The notes: generated by a model from the sequence alone, not told the origin. A stretch of 64,000 bases of DNA from Paenibacillus antri (GCF_005765165.1 NZ_VCIW01000004.1:276542-340541), one strand, 5' to 3'; positions 16,453 to 25,930 are shown, counted from the stretch's first letter. Translations and numbers: made by a program.

Positions 16453-18126
16453 ATGAACACGTTACGCAGGATCAAATTTTCGCTTGCATTCTTGTCGGCT
16501 CTATTGACCTTCTCTGTCGTATTGGCCGCTTGCAGCCAGGGAACCGGCGGGAGCGGCACGGAGCCGCAGAACGAATCGGAACCCTCGGGCAACGACACGA
16601 AAAATGAAAGCGCATCCGAGGAGAAGCGGGGCAGCATCTCCATCCTGACGCGGGACATCCCGGACCTCGATCCTTCGGTCGGCACGATCACGTCGAATCA
16701 ATGGACGAAATGGATCGACGAAAACAGCCCCGTAGACGTGAAATACGTGCCTGTCGTCGGAAGCGAGCAGGAAGATAAGCTGAATGTCATGCTGGCTTCG
16801 GGAAGCGCCCCGGATTTACTCAGCAACTTGTTTAATCCGGCGCATCGGAACGATCTCTACGCTCAAAAACAGCTGCTTCCGATCGGTTCGCTCATCGAAG
16901 AGCATAGCACGACCTACAAGAAGATGCTGGAGGAATACCCTGTCCTTCGCAAGCTGGGAACCAAGGACGACGGAGATCTGTACGAAGTGGGTCGGATTCA
17001 ACAATTGTTCCCGGAGCTGTATTTGTTGGTTCGCGAGGACTGGTTGACGAAGCTGAATCTCCAAGTTCCGAAGACGACGGACGAACTGCTCGACGCGATG
17101 AGAGCTTTCGTCCGGCAGGATCCCGACGGGAACAATACGGACGACACACTCGGCATCAATATCGGCGGGATCGCGAACATCAATATCGAGCATATGTTCG
17201 AAAGCAAGCCCGACGATTTCAATTTCATTATCGAGAACGGTAAGATGGTTCACGGTTGGGACCGCAGGAAGGCGGCGCTCGAATTCAAGAAGACGCTGTT
17301 CGACGAGGGACTGGTGGATCGAGACTACTTGTTGGATAAAGGCGGGAATAAAGCGAAGGAAGCTTGGGTTACCGGTAAAATGGGCTTCTACGGAACCTGG
17401 CAAGGAAATCTGAACAAGGAAATCGAATCGCTGCTGCAGAATGTGCCGGAGGCCAAAGTGATCGCCATCCCGCTTCCCGGCTCTCAGTTCGGCAATTTCG
17501 CTCCCGCGCTTAGCGCGCCGGCGCAGATGGTCGCCGCCGTAAACCGCGGTGCCAAGGACCCGGAAGCCGTTATCAAGTTTATCGACTTCGTCAGCGAGGA
17601 GAGCACGCAGGCCGTGTTGAGCTCGGGATTCGAGGGCGTCCACTACAACCTTGAGAACGGTTGCCCGATTCCGACCGACGCGGAGAAAAATAACAAAGAA
17701 ATCGTAGGCAAAGTATTCAGTACGTTCGTAAGCTCCGGCATCCTGTTCGGCGGCGAATGCGCGGCCGAAGACAAGCTCGATCTTACGGTGCCCGCCAATA
17801 AGATGATCTACGATATTCGGAAGACAGCGAAATCGATCTATGTGAATCCGGATATTCATCCGGCCGAATTCACGCACAACGAGTGGAGACCGCAGGTTCC
17901 CGCGGATATTAACTTGATCATTAACAATACCAAGCAACAAATCAACGACATGCTCTCCAAGGCGGTCGTGAGCGGAAGCGACTACACCGCCGACCAAGCG
18001 ATGAAGGACGCCATGGCGCTGTGGGAGAGCTCCGGCGGCAAGAAGGTTGACGAGTGGTATCGAAACTGGTACGAGGCCAACAAAGACTCTTGGCCGTTTA
18101 ACAAGGATCTCTATACAGGGTTGTGA
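16453..18126 (+). CDS. Extracellular solute-binding lipoprotein, LplA type
   Basis: A 557-residue lipoprotein with a lipobox LAAC (Cys27) after a hydrophobic signal, then a low-complexity Gly/Ser/Glu spacer and a family-1 binding fold of the large (~540-residue) LplA class. It would capture oligosaccharides outside the membrane and deliver them to the two permeases just upstream. The start follows ATGGAGGGATTAC. It is followed by an intercistronic hairpin at 18135-18165. Its closest relative in the window is the lipoprotein at 55959, with shared segments such as WIDENSPVDVKYVPV and the C-terminal GGKKVDEWYRNWYEANKDSW. Confidence 0.92.
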   Translation: MNTLRRIKFSLAFLSALLTFSVVLAACSQGTGGSGTEPQNESEPSGNDTKNESASEEKRGSISILTRDIPDLDPSVGTITSNQWTKWIDENSPVDVKYVPVVGSEQEDKLNVMLASGSAPDLLSNLFNPAHRNDLYAQKQLLPIGSLIEEHSTTYKKMLEEYPVLRKLGTKDDGDLYEVGRIQQLFPELYLLVREDWLTKLNLQVPKTTDELLDAMRAFVRQDPDGNNTDDTLGINIGGIANINIEHMFESKPDDFNFIIENGKMVHGWDRRKAALEFKKTLFDEGLVDRDYLLDKGGNKAKEAWVTGKMGFYGTWQGNLNKEIESLLQNVPEAKVIAIPLPGSQFGNFAPALSAPAQMVAAVNRGAKDPEAVIKFIDFVSEESTQAVLSSGFEGVHYNLENGCPIPTDAEKNNKEIVGKVFSTFVSSGILFGGECAAEDKLDLTVPANKMIYDIRKTAKSIYVNPDIHPAEFTHNEWRPQVPADINLIINNTKQQINDMLSKAVVSGSDYTADQAMKDAMALWESSGGKKVDEWYRNWYEANKDSWPFNKDLYTGL

Positions 18127-18134
18127 CCGAAGGA

Positions 18135-18165
18135 AAGAGTCACCTGGCGTTGTCGGGTGACTCTT
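18135..18165 (+). other. Intercistronic hairpin after binding-protein gene 1
   Basis: AAGAGTCACC pairs with GGTGACTCTT over 11 nt, with no useful U-tract. It is likely an mRNA-stabilising or partial-termination element that sets the lipoprotein apart from the downstream genes. Confidence 0.6.
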
Positions 18166-18196
18166 CTGCCGAATCGAATCAAGGAGGACACGCATT

Positions 18197-19154
18197 ATGA
18201 CGAAAATGAAAGCGCTCGCCGTAACGAAACTCGGCCAAAAGGCAGAGCTCATGGAGATTGAGCGTCCCAAGATCGATGAAAACTCGGTCATCATTAAGAC
18301 TGCTTATTCCGGAGTGAGCATCGGTACGGAAATGTGGATCGCCGAGGGAAGAAGATCGGACTACGGGCAGCCCCCTTTCGTAAATGGCTATCAAGCGAGC
18401 GGGACGATCGTAGAAGTAGGGGAGAAAGGAGAGGGACAATTCGAGGAGGGGGATCTCGTCACAGTTTTCTGCAGAGGGGCTCATTCCGAGTATGTGAAGG
18501 CAGAGGTTGGGCTGGTTCATAAAGTCGCGAAGAAAGAATCTTTGAAAGCTTGCGCGATGTTCGTGCAGCCGTCCGTAGCAGCCAATGCCTGGAACATGGC
18601 GGGCGTCAAGACGGGCGATGTCGTCTACATCGCAGGGCAAGGCTTGACCGGACAATGCGCGGCGCAGCTTGCAAGGCTTCGCGGCGCTTATGTGGCGGCG
18701 AGCGATATTTCTGCGGATCGGATCGAACGTTCCCGCGCCTACTGCGCGGATTGGACGATCGATGCCTCGAAAGAACAAGCCGTGGCGGCCTTCAAGGAAC
18801 GGTTCCCGGACGGAGCGGACGTCTCCGCGGAGTCGACCGGTTTCGAGAAGCTGTTGGACGATGCCATGACCGCTTGTAAGAATAGAGGCACCTTCGTCTT
18901 CTTGGGCTGGTATCCGGACCGAACGAGCTTCTACTTCAACACGCCGCATATGAAGCAGCTGAATGCGCTGTTTCCCTGCTTTATCGGGGAGCGTCCGGGA
19001 AGGCGTGATCCGACTCGTCGAGTCGGGTTCGCTGAACATCCTGCCGCTGATCTCTCATGAAGTGCATTGGAGCGATTCGGAAGCCGTGTACAATTCGTTG
19101 TTTACCAAGCAGCGGAACGATTACAACGGCATTGTTTTCCATTGGGAAGCGTGA
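18197..19154 (+). pseudogene. Zinc-type MDR alcohol dehydrogenase family protein, frameshifted near the C-terminus
   Basis: The first 260 or so residues form an MDR dehydrogenase: a GroES-like domain (YSGVSIGTEMWIAEG, PFVNGYQASGTIVEVG), then a Rossmann fold with GQGLTGQCAAQLARL. The usual zinc-ligand cysteine of the GxC motif is replaced by SIGTE, as in MDR subfamilies that lack catalytic zinc. Near 18995 (TCCGGGAAGG) the frame drifts. The conserved ending (EGVIRLVESGSLNILPLISHEV ... GIVFHW) continues in another frame to 19154, which needs one base removed around the GGG run. Either the gene is dead or this is a sequencing slip at a homopolymer. It lies in the locus-1 operon, so a sugar or sugar-acid oxidation step is plausible. 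Confidence 0.75.
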
Positions 19155-19175
19155 GCGAGAAGGAGGACTACCAGG

Positions 19176-20651
19176 ATGAAATCATATGTTCAATATGAGG
19201 ATTTCGGCGCTGTCGGCGATGGCGTTACAGACGATATGGCGGCGATTCGCGAAGCTCATCAGTATGCGAACGCCCGTCGTCTTCCGGTCAGAAGCCGACC
19301 GAATGCGGAGTACTATATCGGCGCGAAAGCGATAACGGCAATCATAGAAACCGATACGGACTGGAGTACGAGCCGATTCGTCGTCGACGACAGAACCGTG
19401 GAAAACTGTAAGACCCCATGCTTCGAAGTCAGGTCTGCTCTGCAGCCATTTTCGCTCCCGATTCAGCAATTGAACAGAGACCAGAAAAAACTGGACTTCT
19501 ACCCGGAACGGGAATGTTATGTGAAAGTGACCGACGCGAACCGGAAGAAGTTCATTCGGTTCGGATTAAATCAAAACAAGGGAACCGACCAGACGGATTG
19601 CTTTATCTTAGGAAAGGACGGCCGGATCGCATCGCCGATCGACTGGAACTATGAGCAGATTACCGAAGCCGTCGCCTGGCCGATCGATGAAACGCTTCTT
19701 ACCGTTCAAGGCGGCATATTTACGACGATCGCGAATCAAGCTCAATTCGGTATCGAGTACTACGGGCGCGGCATCCTCATTTCACGTTCCAATACAATTA
19801 TCGATGGTATGACTCATTACGTCGTAGGGGAAGGGAAACTGGGCTCGCCGTACAGAGGCTTCTTGAACGCGCTGAACTGCGCGAACGTCACCTTTCAGAA
19901 CTGCTTTCTCACAGGTCATAAGATATACTGGAAAATCGGTAACGCCAATCTTCCCGTCGCGATGGGGTCCTACGATATGCACGCGAACAGCGTGGTGAAC
20001 CTCGCCCTTAGGAACTGCCGGATGAACCATATTACGGATAAAACGCGGTGGGGCGTCATCGCAACGAATTTTTGTAAAAACATCTCCGTGGAACATTGCA
20101 AGTTATCCAGATTGGATGCTCATATGGGAGTTTCGGGTTCCTTCCAGGTTCGAAACAGCGAGTTGGGCTGGCAAGGCATAAACGCGATCGGGCGCGGAAC
20201 GCTTACGTTACGTCAAGTAACCTTCTATGGCGGACGGATCCTAGCCCTGCGCGAGGATTACGGCAGCACGTGGGAAGGGAATGTTACCGTTGCGGACTGC
20301 AAATGGGTCATAAGCGACGATGGACAGGAGGCATCGTATCTGATCCGAATGCAAAATAACGGGATGCATGAATACGGATATCCGTGCACGATGCCGGAAA
20401 CGATCGAGATCACTAATGTATCGATAGACGACTCGGCTCTTCCGGATCGACACGAGATCTTTATATTTGAAGACCCGAGCGCCAACGACGACAGTATGCT
20501 GCTTCCCGAATATCATGAGCGCCCTTATCCTTATATCATTTGTAAGAAAGTGACCTGCAGCCATTTGACGATTTCGAGCCGGAAGGGAGTGCGGATCTCG
20601 AAAAACGACACGTTGTTCCGGCATGCGCACATCGAATTTTCGGATTGTTGA
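19176..20651 (+). CDS. Cytoplasmic pectate-lyase-superfamily (beta-helix) protein
   Basis: A 491-residue protein opening with YEDFGAVGDGVTDDMAAIREA, the Pectate_lyase_3/GH28-like N-terminal motif, followed by repeating beta-helix rungs (ANVTFQNCFLTGHKIYW, ALRNCRMNH, ISVEHCKLSRLDAH). There is no signal peptide or membrane helix, so it works inside the cell, probably on the imported oligosaccharide. It is the last gene of the locus-1 operon. AAGGAGG precedes the ATG at a good distance. Whether it hydrolyses, eliminates or epimerises cannot be read from the sequence. Confidence 0.8.
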   Translation: MKSYVQYEDFGAVGDGVTDDMAAIREAHQYANARRLPVRSRPNAEYYIGAKAITAIIETDTDWSTSRFVVDDRTVENCKTPCFEVRSALQPFSLPIQQLNRDQKKLDFYPERECYVKVTDANRKKFIRFGLNQNKGTDQTDCFILGKDGRIASPIDWNYEQITEAVAWPIDETLLTVQGGIFTTIANQAQFGIEYYGRGILISRSNTIIDGMTHYVVGEGKLGSPYRGFLNALNCANVTFQNCFLTGHKIYWKIGNANLPVAMGSYDMHANSVVNLALRNCRMNHITDKTRWGVIATNFCKNISVEHCKLSRLDAHMGVSGSFQVRNSELGWQGINAIGRGTLTLRQVTFYGGRILALREDYGSTWEGNVTVADCKWVISDDGQEASYLIRMQNNGMHEYGYPCTMPETIEITNVSIDDSALPDRHEIFIFEDPSANDDSMLLPEYHERPYPYIICKKVTCSHLTISSRKGVRISKNDTLFRHAHIEFSDC

Positions 20652-20658
20652 CAAAGGA

Positions 20659-20750
20659 TGATGTCTACTACGACATCAATCCCGGCTCATACGGAGCGCT
20701 TTGCGCGTAACGCGCAATAATTTGCGGGAATTCACTTTATTTTTGCGCGT
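20659..20750 (+). promoter_or_regulatory. Palindromic region upstream of the membrane DJ-1/PfpI gene
   Basis: Holds TGATGTC-6 nt-GACATCA (20659-20678), the 17-bp palindrome TTGCGCGTAACGCGCAA (20701-20717), and a further half-site TTGCGCGT at 20743-20750. The symmetrical 17-mer plus half-site looks like a repressor operator; the regulator is not identified. Confidence 0.45.
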
Positions 20751-20816
20751 TCTGATTCTTACTGAAACGATAACATGAATACATAAGTCATTTCCGTTTG
20801 AATCAGGAGGAGTAAA

Positions 20817-22172
20817 GTGAAAAAAAATATTCTGAGATTCATTGTTTACCTATCCATTTTCGTTTTATTGGTAGGGGGAATTGGAACAATTGGGGCTAAT
20901 CGCTCTCGCGCTGATTGGCTATCCGTACGCGACGCCCCGACACCCGCTTTAGAGGAAGTCAAAATACCTACCTATGACCCCGATAAACCAACAGTGGCTG
21001 TGTTGCTTGGAAACCCTCTTACCGAAGTGTTCGATTTTATGGTACCTTACGAAATGTTTGCTATGACGGAACTATACAATGTATTTGCAGTTGCACCGGA
21101 TAACAACGTAAAATCTTTAACCGGCGGTTTAGAAATAGTCCCTCATTATTCCTTCGAAGAGATGGATGATTTACTTGGAAGAAGTCCCGACCTTATCGTA
21201 GTCCCATACATGCCCATGTCGAACCAAGAAAAATATCGGCCTGTTCGGGAATGGCTCCAACGGCATGCCAAAACGAACATAGTAAGCATTTGTTCCGGTT
21301 CAAGGAATCTTGCCGATGCTGGTTTATTACATGGAAAAACTTCAACTGCCCATTGGCGCATGTTTGGCCATTCCGAAAGCACGTATCCGGAGACAAATTG
21401 GGTTAGAGATCAACGCTTCGTTCAAGATGGAAACATTGTTTCCTCAGCCGGTTTGACGTCGGGCATTGATGCAGTTCTCTACGTTATTTCGAAACAATTT
21501 GGTGAAACAGCAGCGGAAAACGTAGCGAGAGAAATGAACTACCCGTCTTATCATTTCGTTAAAAATCCGACTGTCAAACCTTATTATATTGATTTAACAG
21601 AAGGCATCTATTATTTAAATCTAGCATTTCAGGTAAGTAAGGAAAAAATAGGTGTTTTATTGTATGACGGTATGGAGGAAGGAGCACTTGCTTCGGTATT
21701 TGACACGTTTTCTCCGTTAGGGACAGCAAAGGTAATTACCATCTCGGATTCAACGAGACCCATTCGTACAAAATATAAATTGAATTTGATCGCTAGGCAT
21801 CAATCTTTCGATGCCCCGTCGATAGATCAATTATTTGTAACGGGTAAGCAAGCACCAACCATTTCAAATAAGGATATAACGCGATGGAAAGAAATGAATA
21901 ACGCAGCGGAACCTGAATTCATCCACAGCGAAATACCTGATAGATTTGTCTTTGACTCCACGCTCGAAGAGTTAGCAAGGCAGGAGGGCTACTTAACCGC
22001 AAGGTGGGTAGCTAAACGACTAGAATACCGGGCGGACCATCTAAAACTTGAAGGTACCCCATTAGCGGCAGAGCCTTTTCTTTATTTAATGTTTCTTGGA
22101 ACGATCGCTCTCCTGTTAGCTATGTTTATTGATAGGCGGTTCATAATTAAAAAAGGGAAAGTAATTACCTAA
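20817..22172 (+). CDS. Membrane-anchored protein with tandem DJ-1/PfpI (class-I glutamine amidotransferase-like) domains
   Basis: A 451-residue protein. The start is GTG with CAGGAGG upstream. A hydrophobic anchor (about 8-28) is followed by a DJ-1/PfpI-like domain in which TVAVLLGNPLTEVFDFMVPYEMF and SICSGSRNLADAGLLHGKTSTAHW carry a candidate catalytic Glu and the nucleophile-elbow Cys. A second, shorter and probably degenerate copy begins at IGVLLYDGMEEGALASVFD. A single C-terminal helix (LYLMFLGTIALLLAMFI) ends in the cytoplasm. The first domain resembles the ligand-binding half of GlxA-type AraC regulators, but no DNA-binding domain is present. Function is unknown. Its lower GC than the neighbours suggests separate acquisition. 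Confidence 0.75.
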   Translation: MKKNILRFIVYLSIFVLLVGGIGTIGANRSRADWLSVRDAPTPALEEVKIPTYDPDKPTVAVLLGNPLTEVFDFMVPYEMFAMTELYNVFAVAPDNNVKSLTGGLEIVPHYSFEEMDDLLGRSPDLIVVPYMPMSNQEKYRPVREWLQRHAKTNIVSICSGSRNLADAGLLHGKTSTAHWRMFGHSESTYPETNWVRDQRFVQDGNIVSSAGLTSGIDAVLYVISKQFGETAAENVAREMNYPSYHFVKNPTVKPYYIDLTEGIYYLNLAFQVSKEKIGVLLYDGMEEGALASVFDTFSPLGTAKVITISDSTRPIRTKYKLNLIARHQSFDAPSIDQLFVTGKQAPTISNKDITRWKEMNNAAEPEFIHSEIPDRFVFDSTLEELARQEGYLTARWVAKRLEYRADHLKLEGTPLAAEPFLYLMFLGTIALLLAMFIDRRFIIKKGKVIT

Positions 22173-22183
22173 AAACCGAGTCC

Positions 22184-22230
22184 AGCCTGTAGACAAAGTT
22201 CCGCAAGGAACAGAGCCTGCAGGCTTTTTG
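22184..22230 (+). terminator. Terminator after the DJ-1/PfpI membrane gene
   Basis: Outer stem AGCCTG/CAGGCT around an inner hairpin GTTCC-gcaa-GGAAC, followed by TTTTT. Confidence 0.7.
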
Positions 22231-22262
22231 CGCTTCATTTAAACAATGGATATGGCGCCTTT

Positions 22263-22493
22263 ATGAGCAAAGATCACTTTACAGAAAATTTCGGTCTAAA
22301 ATACGAACGGAATGCTCTGGTGATAAAAACTGAGGGCACCAGCCCCTTCAACTAAGAGAGAGCATTTGACCAATTCGGTGAGAGAGTTGAGGAGAAGTGG
22401 GGAACGGAAGATTGGGTTACTGTGCTTGGCATGATGCGGGCAGTGGGGGTTAATGGACGATTCTTCTGGCTAGTGGATTATTCGGGGTTTTAA
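22263..22493 (+). pseudogene. Possible decayed small gene with one in-frame stop
   Basis: A single reading frame of 76 codons runs from ATG 22263 to TAA 22491, broken only by TAA at 22353. The second half (AFDQFGERVEEKWGTEDWV ... FFWLVDYSGF) has a natural amino-acid mix. There is no ribosome binding site and I do not recognise the family. It is the only content I can suggest for the 550-bp gap before 22723; the rest (22494-22722) shows nothing clear. Confidence 0.25.
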
Positions 22494-22722
22494 TCAGTTG
22501 GATCTCCAGTTCTAATTGTGCGAAAGGCTTTCCTTAATATGTTTCGTGGAATAATGTGGAGGCAATTCAGATAGAACTATGATATAAAACGTATATAGAG
22601 ATTAGGATTTTTGCAGGAGCTCAGTGCGGTGATGAACGCATCGGACTTGAGCATCCAGCCGTTATAATTTGTGATCATTCTATGTACTACTACACAGTCA
22701 TGTTTTGGAGCGTGAACAATAG

Positions 22723-23430
22723 ATGACCTATGGAGAAATCATACAGGCATTGGCTGACATGGGCAGTGAACAAACGAAAAGCACTTATATTCGCCATGGT
22801 GCGAAAGAACCGTTCTTTGGCGTCAAAATCGGGGACATGAAGAAGCTCGTTAAGCATGTAAAAAAAGACCAAGCTCTCGCTCTGCAGCTGTATGAATCCG
22901 GAAACTATGATGCGATGTACCTGGCGGGGCTTAGCATCAATCCGAAGACGATCACCAAAGAACAGTTGCAGCATTGGGTGGCGGGAGCCAAATGGCATGC
23001 GCCTGCCGAATATACGGTAGCGAGAGTGGCCGCGGAAAGTCCGTACGCGCATGAACTGGCGGTGGAGTGGATTGAATCGCCGGAGGAACTGGTCGCTGTA
23101 AGCGGATGGAGCACATATGCCAATTATGTATCGGTTGCGCCAGACGAAGCGCTCGACATGGAGGAGATACGCAGTTATTTGACAAGAGTGCGCGACACCA
23201 TCCGCGGCGAGCGCAACTGGGTCCGCTATGTTATGAATACTTTCGTTATTTCGGTCGGCACATACGTTAGTCCATTAACGGAGGAAGCGAAGGCAGTCGC
23301 GGAGGCGGTCGGCGTAGTGCATGTGAATGTCGGCAATACGGCATGCAAAGTACCGCTTGCAACGGAATATATCGGCAAGATCGAGGCAATGGGACGAATC
23401 GGCAGCAAGAAAAAGACCTGCATCTGTTAA
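22723..23430 (+). CDS. DNA alkylation repair protein, AlkD-like
   Basis: A 235-residue all-helical HEAT-like repeat protein. Segments typical of the PF08713 family are KSTYIRHGAKEPFFGVKIGDMKKLVK near the N-terminus, WVAGAKWHAPAEYTVARVAAESPYA in the middle, and RGERNWVRYVMNTFVISVG followed by VHVNVGNTACKVP. AlkD proteins are DNA glycosylases that remove bulky N3/N7-alkylated bases. It stands alone, downstream of a gene-poor gap. GGAG lies 12 nt upstream of the ATG, a somewhat long spacing. Confidence 0.88.
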   Translation: MTYGEIIQALADMGSEQTKSTYIRHGAKEPFFGVKIGDMKKLVKHVKKDQALALQLYESGNYDAMYLAGLSINPKTITKEQLQHWVAGAKWHAPAEYTVARVAAESPYAHELAVEWIESPEELVAVSGWSTYANYVSVAPDEALDMEEIRSYLTRVRDTIRGERNWVRYVMNTFVISVGTYVSPLTEEAKAVAEAVGVVHVNVGNTACKVPLATEYIGKIEAMGRIGSKKKTCIC

Positions 23431-23465
23431 CCGGTAGGTCCCAACGTCAGCCGCTCGCATCCTCT

Positions 23466-23491
23466 CAGTATCGAATCCCAGTATCGAATCG
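23466..23491 (+). repeat. 12-bp tandem direct repeat upstream of the GH32 gene
   Basis: CAGTATCGAATC occurs at 23466-23477 and again at 23480-23491, two bases apart. It may be a paired regulator site for the GH32 gene or a small slippage duplication. Confidence 0.4.
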
Positions 23492-23578
23492 GAAACATCG
23501 TATACGAGACCAGGCAGGGAGGGGCGAACAGTATGACAAAGCCTGTTCAGGGACGAAGGAAAGGATGAACGAAATCCC

Positions 23579-25045
23579 ATGTCAAACCATGAAGAACAGC
23601 TCCGCCGGGCGAACGACAGCGTTGCCGCCGAAGCTCCGCGCGCGGCAGCCTCCAAGCACCGGCTTGCGTATCATATTATGGCGCCGGCATACTGGATGAA
23701 CGATCCCAACGGACTCGTTCAATTTAACGGGCAGTATCACGTCTTTTTCCAACATCACCCTTACGGCTCATCTCATGGCCCGATGCACTGGGGGCATGTC
23801 CGAAGCGACGACCTCGTGCATTGGGAGCATCTCCCGATCGCGATCGCGCCTACGGACGAGTACGACCGCGGCGGCTGCTACTCGGGCTCGGCCGTCGTCG
23901 ACGACAACGGAGAGCTCGTGTTAATTTACAGCGGGCACGCGAACGATCGAGACCCGAAGGAGGTCCAATGTATCGCGCGAAGCAAGGACGGCATCCGCTT
24001 CGAAAAGTCGGCGAACAATCCGGTCGTGCCGGTCGCGCCGCGGGAAGGCTCCGCGGATTTCCGCGACCCCAAAGTATGGAAGCATGAAGACGCATGGTAT
24101 ATGGTCGTCGGGACCCGCAAAGGGGACATCGGGAAAGTCGTTCTCTACGAATCGCCGGATCTCGAGAGGTGGCGTTACGTCGGCGTACTCGCCGAGAGCG
24201 ACGGCACGCAGGGCTTTATGTGGGAATGTCCGGACTTGTTCCCGCTCGGGGATAAGCATGTAATGATCTTATCCCCGATGGGAATGGGCGGCAAAAATAA
24301 CAGCAACGTGTACATCGTCGGGGAGATGGATTATATTTCCGGACGCTTCAAGCAGGAGTATGTCGCCGACCTGGACGCGGGGGTTGATTTCTACGCAGCC
24401 CAGACGTTCCATGACGATCGAGGGCGTCGCATTTTGATCGCTTGGATGGATATGTGGGGAATGGAGATGCCTACGCAGCGAGACAACTGGGCGGGAGCGC
24501 TGACGCTGCCGCGCGAGCTGAGCCTCTTACCCTCCGGTCGCCTTGCGCAAAGGCCCGTGCGTGAGCTCGAATCGTTGCGCGGTCGTACGTTCGACGCGGG
24601 CCGTCTTACGATCGGGGAAGGTTCGGCTTATCGCTGCGAAGAGCTGCAGAGCGATCGGTTAGAGGTCGTATGCGCGATCGATCTTAGCGCATCGACGGCT
24701 GCCCATTGGTCGCTTGAGGTGCGCGGGGCGGACGGGGAGGAAGTGTGTACGTCGATTCGGTACGATGCTTCGAGAAATACGCTTGTCATGGATCGATGGA
24801 ACAAGGGCGAGAACGTCGGTTTGACGCGCGAGTGCCCGGTTCCGTCCTGCGACGGGAACGAGCTCCGGTTGCATCTCTTCCTGGACCGTTCGTCCGCCGA
24901 ACTGTTCGCCGGGGCGGGCGACGCGGTCATGACGAACCGCATGTACCCTGCGGCGGATCGGTTCCAAGTGCGCCTCGTGCCGGAGGACGGGGATCTCGTA
25001 GTATCCGAGCTTCGATTGTGGGAGCTTGAGGCGGTGTGGAAGTAG
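23579..25045 (+). CDS. Glycoside hydrolase family 32 (sucrose/sucrose-6-phosphate hydrolase-like)
   Basis: A 488-residue five-bladed beta-propeller enzyme with a C-terminal beta-sandwich. The catalytic triad motifs are present: WMNDPNG (39-45, nucleophile Asp42), FRDP near 160-163, and ECPD near 216-219 with the acid/base Glu. There is no signal peptide, so it acts in the cytoplasm on sucrose, its 6-phosphate or short fructans. No sugar transporter is adjacent. The ATG at 23579 is only moderately served by an upstream GAAGGAAAGG. A terminator follows the gene. Confidence 0.92.
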   Translation: MSNHEEQLRRANDSVAAEAPRAAASKHRLAYHIMAPAYWMNDPNGLVQFNGQYHVFFQHHPYGSSHGPMHWGHVRSDDLVHWEHLPIAIAPTDEYDRGGCYSGSAVVDDNGELVLIYSGHANDRDPKEVQCIARSKDGIRFEKSANNPVVPVAPREGSADFRDPKVWKHEDAWYMVVGTRKGDIGKVVLYESPDLERWRYVGVLAESDGTQGFMWECPDLFPLGDKHVMILSPMGMGGKNNSNVYIVGEMDYISGRFKQEYVADLDAGVDFYAAQTFHDDRGRRILIAWMDMWGMEMPTQRDNWAGALTLPRELSLLPSGRLAQRPVRELESLRGRTFDAGRLTIGEGSAYRCEELQSDRLEVVCAIDLSASTAAHWSLEVRGADGEEVCTSIRYDASRNTLVMDRWNKGENVGLTRECPVPSCDGNELRLHLFLDRSSAELFAGAGDAVMTNRMYPAADRFQVRLVPEDGDLVVSELRLWELEAVWK

Positions 25046-25064
25046 CGGGAGTGAAACACGACGA

Positions 25065-25095
25065 AGCGGTCTGGGACCTCCGGACCGCTTTTTTT
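25065..25095 (+). terminator. Terminator after the GH32 gene
   Basis: AGCGGTCTGG pairs with CCGGACCGCT (one G-U) over a 5-nt loop, followed by a run of seven T. The rest of the gap to 25386 (about 290 bp) shows no gene I can support. Confidence 0.9.
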
Positions 25096-25385
25096 AACAT
25101 ATTCAGTAGGTATGGAGTTTTGAGACCATTATGAAGGCAAGGTATATCTGCAAATTTTGGAACGGGGATAACAGCGGAGTCCATCTCATTGGAGCGATAC
25201 GTGAAGGATTATAAGCATTACTGGATTTAGGGGCTCCCTCGATAAAATCGGCATCTCACTTGGTTACCGTCGGGAAAGAAGCGTTATGGAAATGCGGCGC
25301 GGTCGGGAGACTCGTATACACCTGATCATTGTTGTGATCTGAAGGGAATGCAACGCCTCGCCGCGATCGGAATGATCGACTCGGG

Positions 25386-25841
25386 TTACAAGATTTTCGA
25401 TCTTTGAATAAAATGCAATGATTTCACAACAGCCGGCACTTCGGAGACTAGTTTCTTTAAGATGCGAATCGGACGACCGTACTTCGCGTAATCATATTCC
25501 ATCTTATCCGGTCGTAAAAACTCGCTCGGCAGCTCTCCAGCCAGCAAAAATCCGTACGTTACGCCTTTATGTTGCGCTAAAAAGGACACCGGCGATCCCC
25601 CGTAATAACGCCTCCATGCCTTGCCTGTCAGAGGGGAAATGACGATGGTAACGATCGGGTCGTAAATTTTGCCTTTATAGCGGAAATGAAACGACAAAAA
25701 TGTTTCTTGATGGTTTCCATTTCCGTAAGTCTGCCGGTCCACGACTGCATATTGCTTCCACCAACGCGGAAACAAAATAGCAAAACCGTGTTTCGGATTT
25801 TGGTACAGAATCGTTTTGATCATTTTCGGCTTATTTTTCAC
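25386..25841 (-). CDS. Hypothetical protein, 151 residues
   Basis: The start is GTG with AAGGTGAGG upstream on the minus strand. The protein is soluble and basic, with aromatic-rich segments such as HGFAILFPRWWKQYAVV near the N-terminus and RYYGGSPVSFLAQHKGVTYGFLLAGELP in the middle; an ordered alpha/beta fold seems likely. There is no signal peptide or membrane helix. I do not recognise the family. It is transcribed alone, with hairpins on both sides. Confidence 0.7.
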   Translation of the reverse strand: MKNKPKMIKTILYQNPKHGFAILFPRWWKQYAVVDRQTYGNGNHQETFLSFHFRYKGKIYDPIVTIVISPLTGKAWRRYYGGSPVSFLAQHKGVTYGFLLAGELPSEFLRPDKMEYDYAKYGRPIRILKKLVSEVPAVVKSLHFIQRSKIL

Positions 25842-25930
25842 GATTCCTCACCTTCTTTTATGGGTTTAACCCCACTATATGTTAAATAGGCGAAGGGGTG
25901 CTTTCTAACGAAAATAGCAATCGTAAACAG

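Noticed and set aside
16816-18294. Long minus-strand frame opposite the binding lipoprotein
   Set aside because: It is a codon-bias shadow of the plus-strand gene, with Arg/Leu/His-rich nonsense composition and no ribosome binding site.
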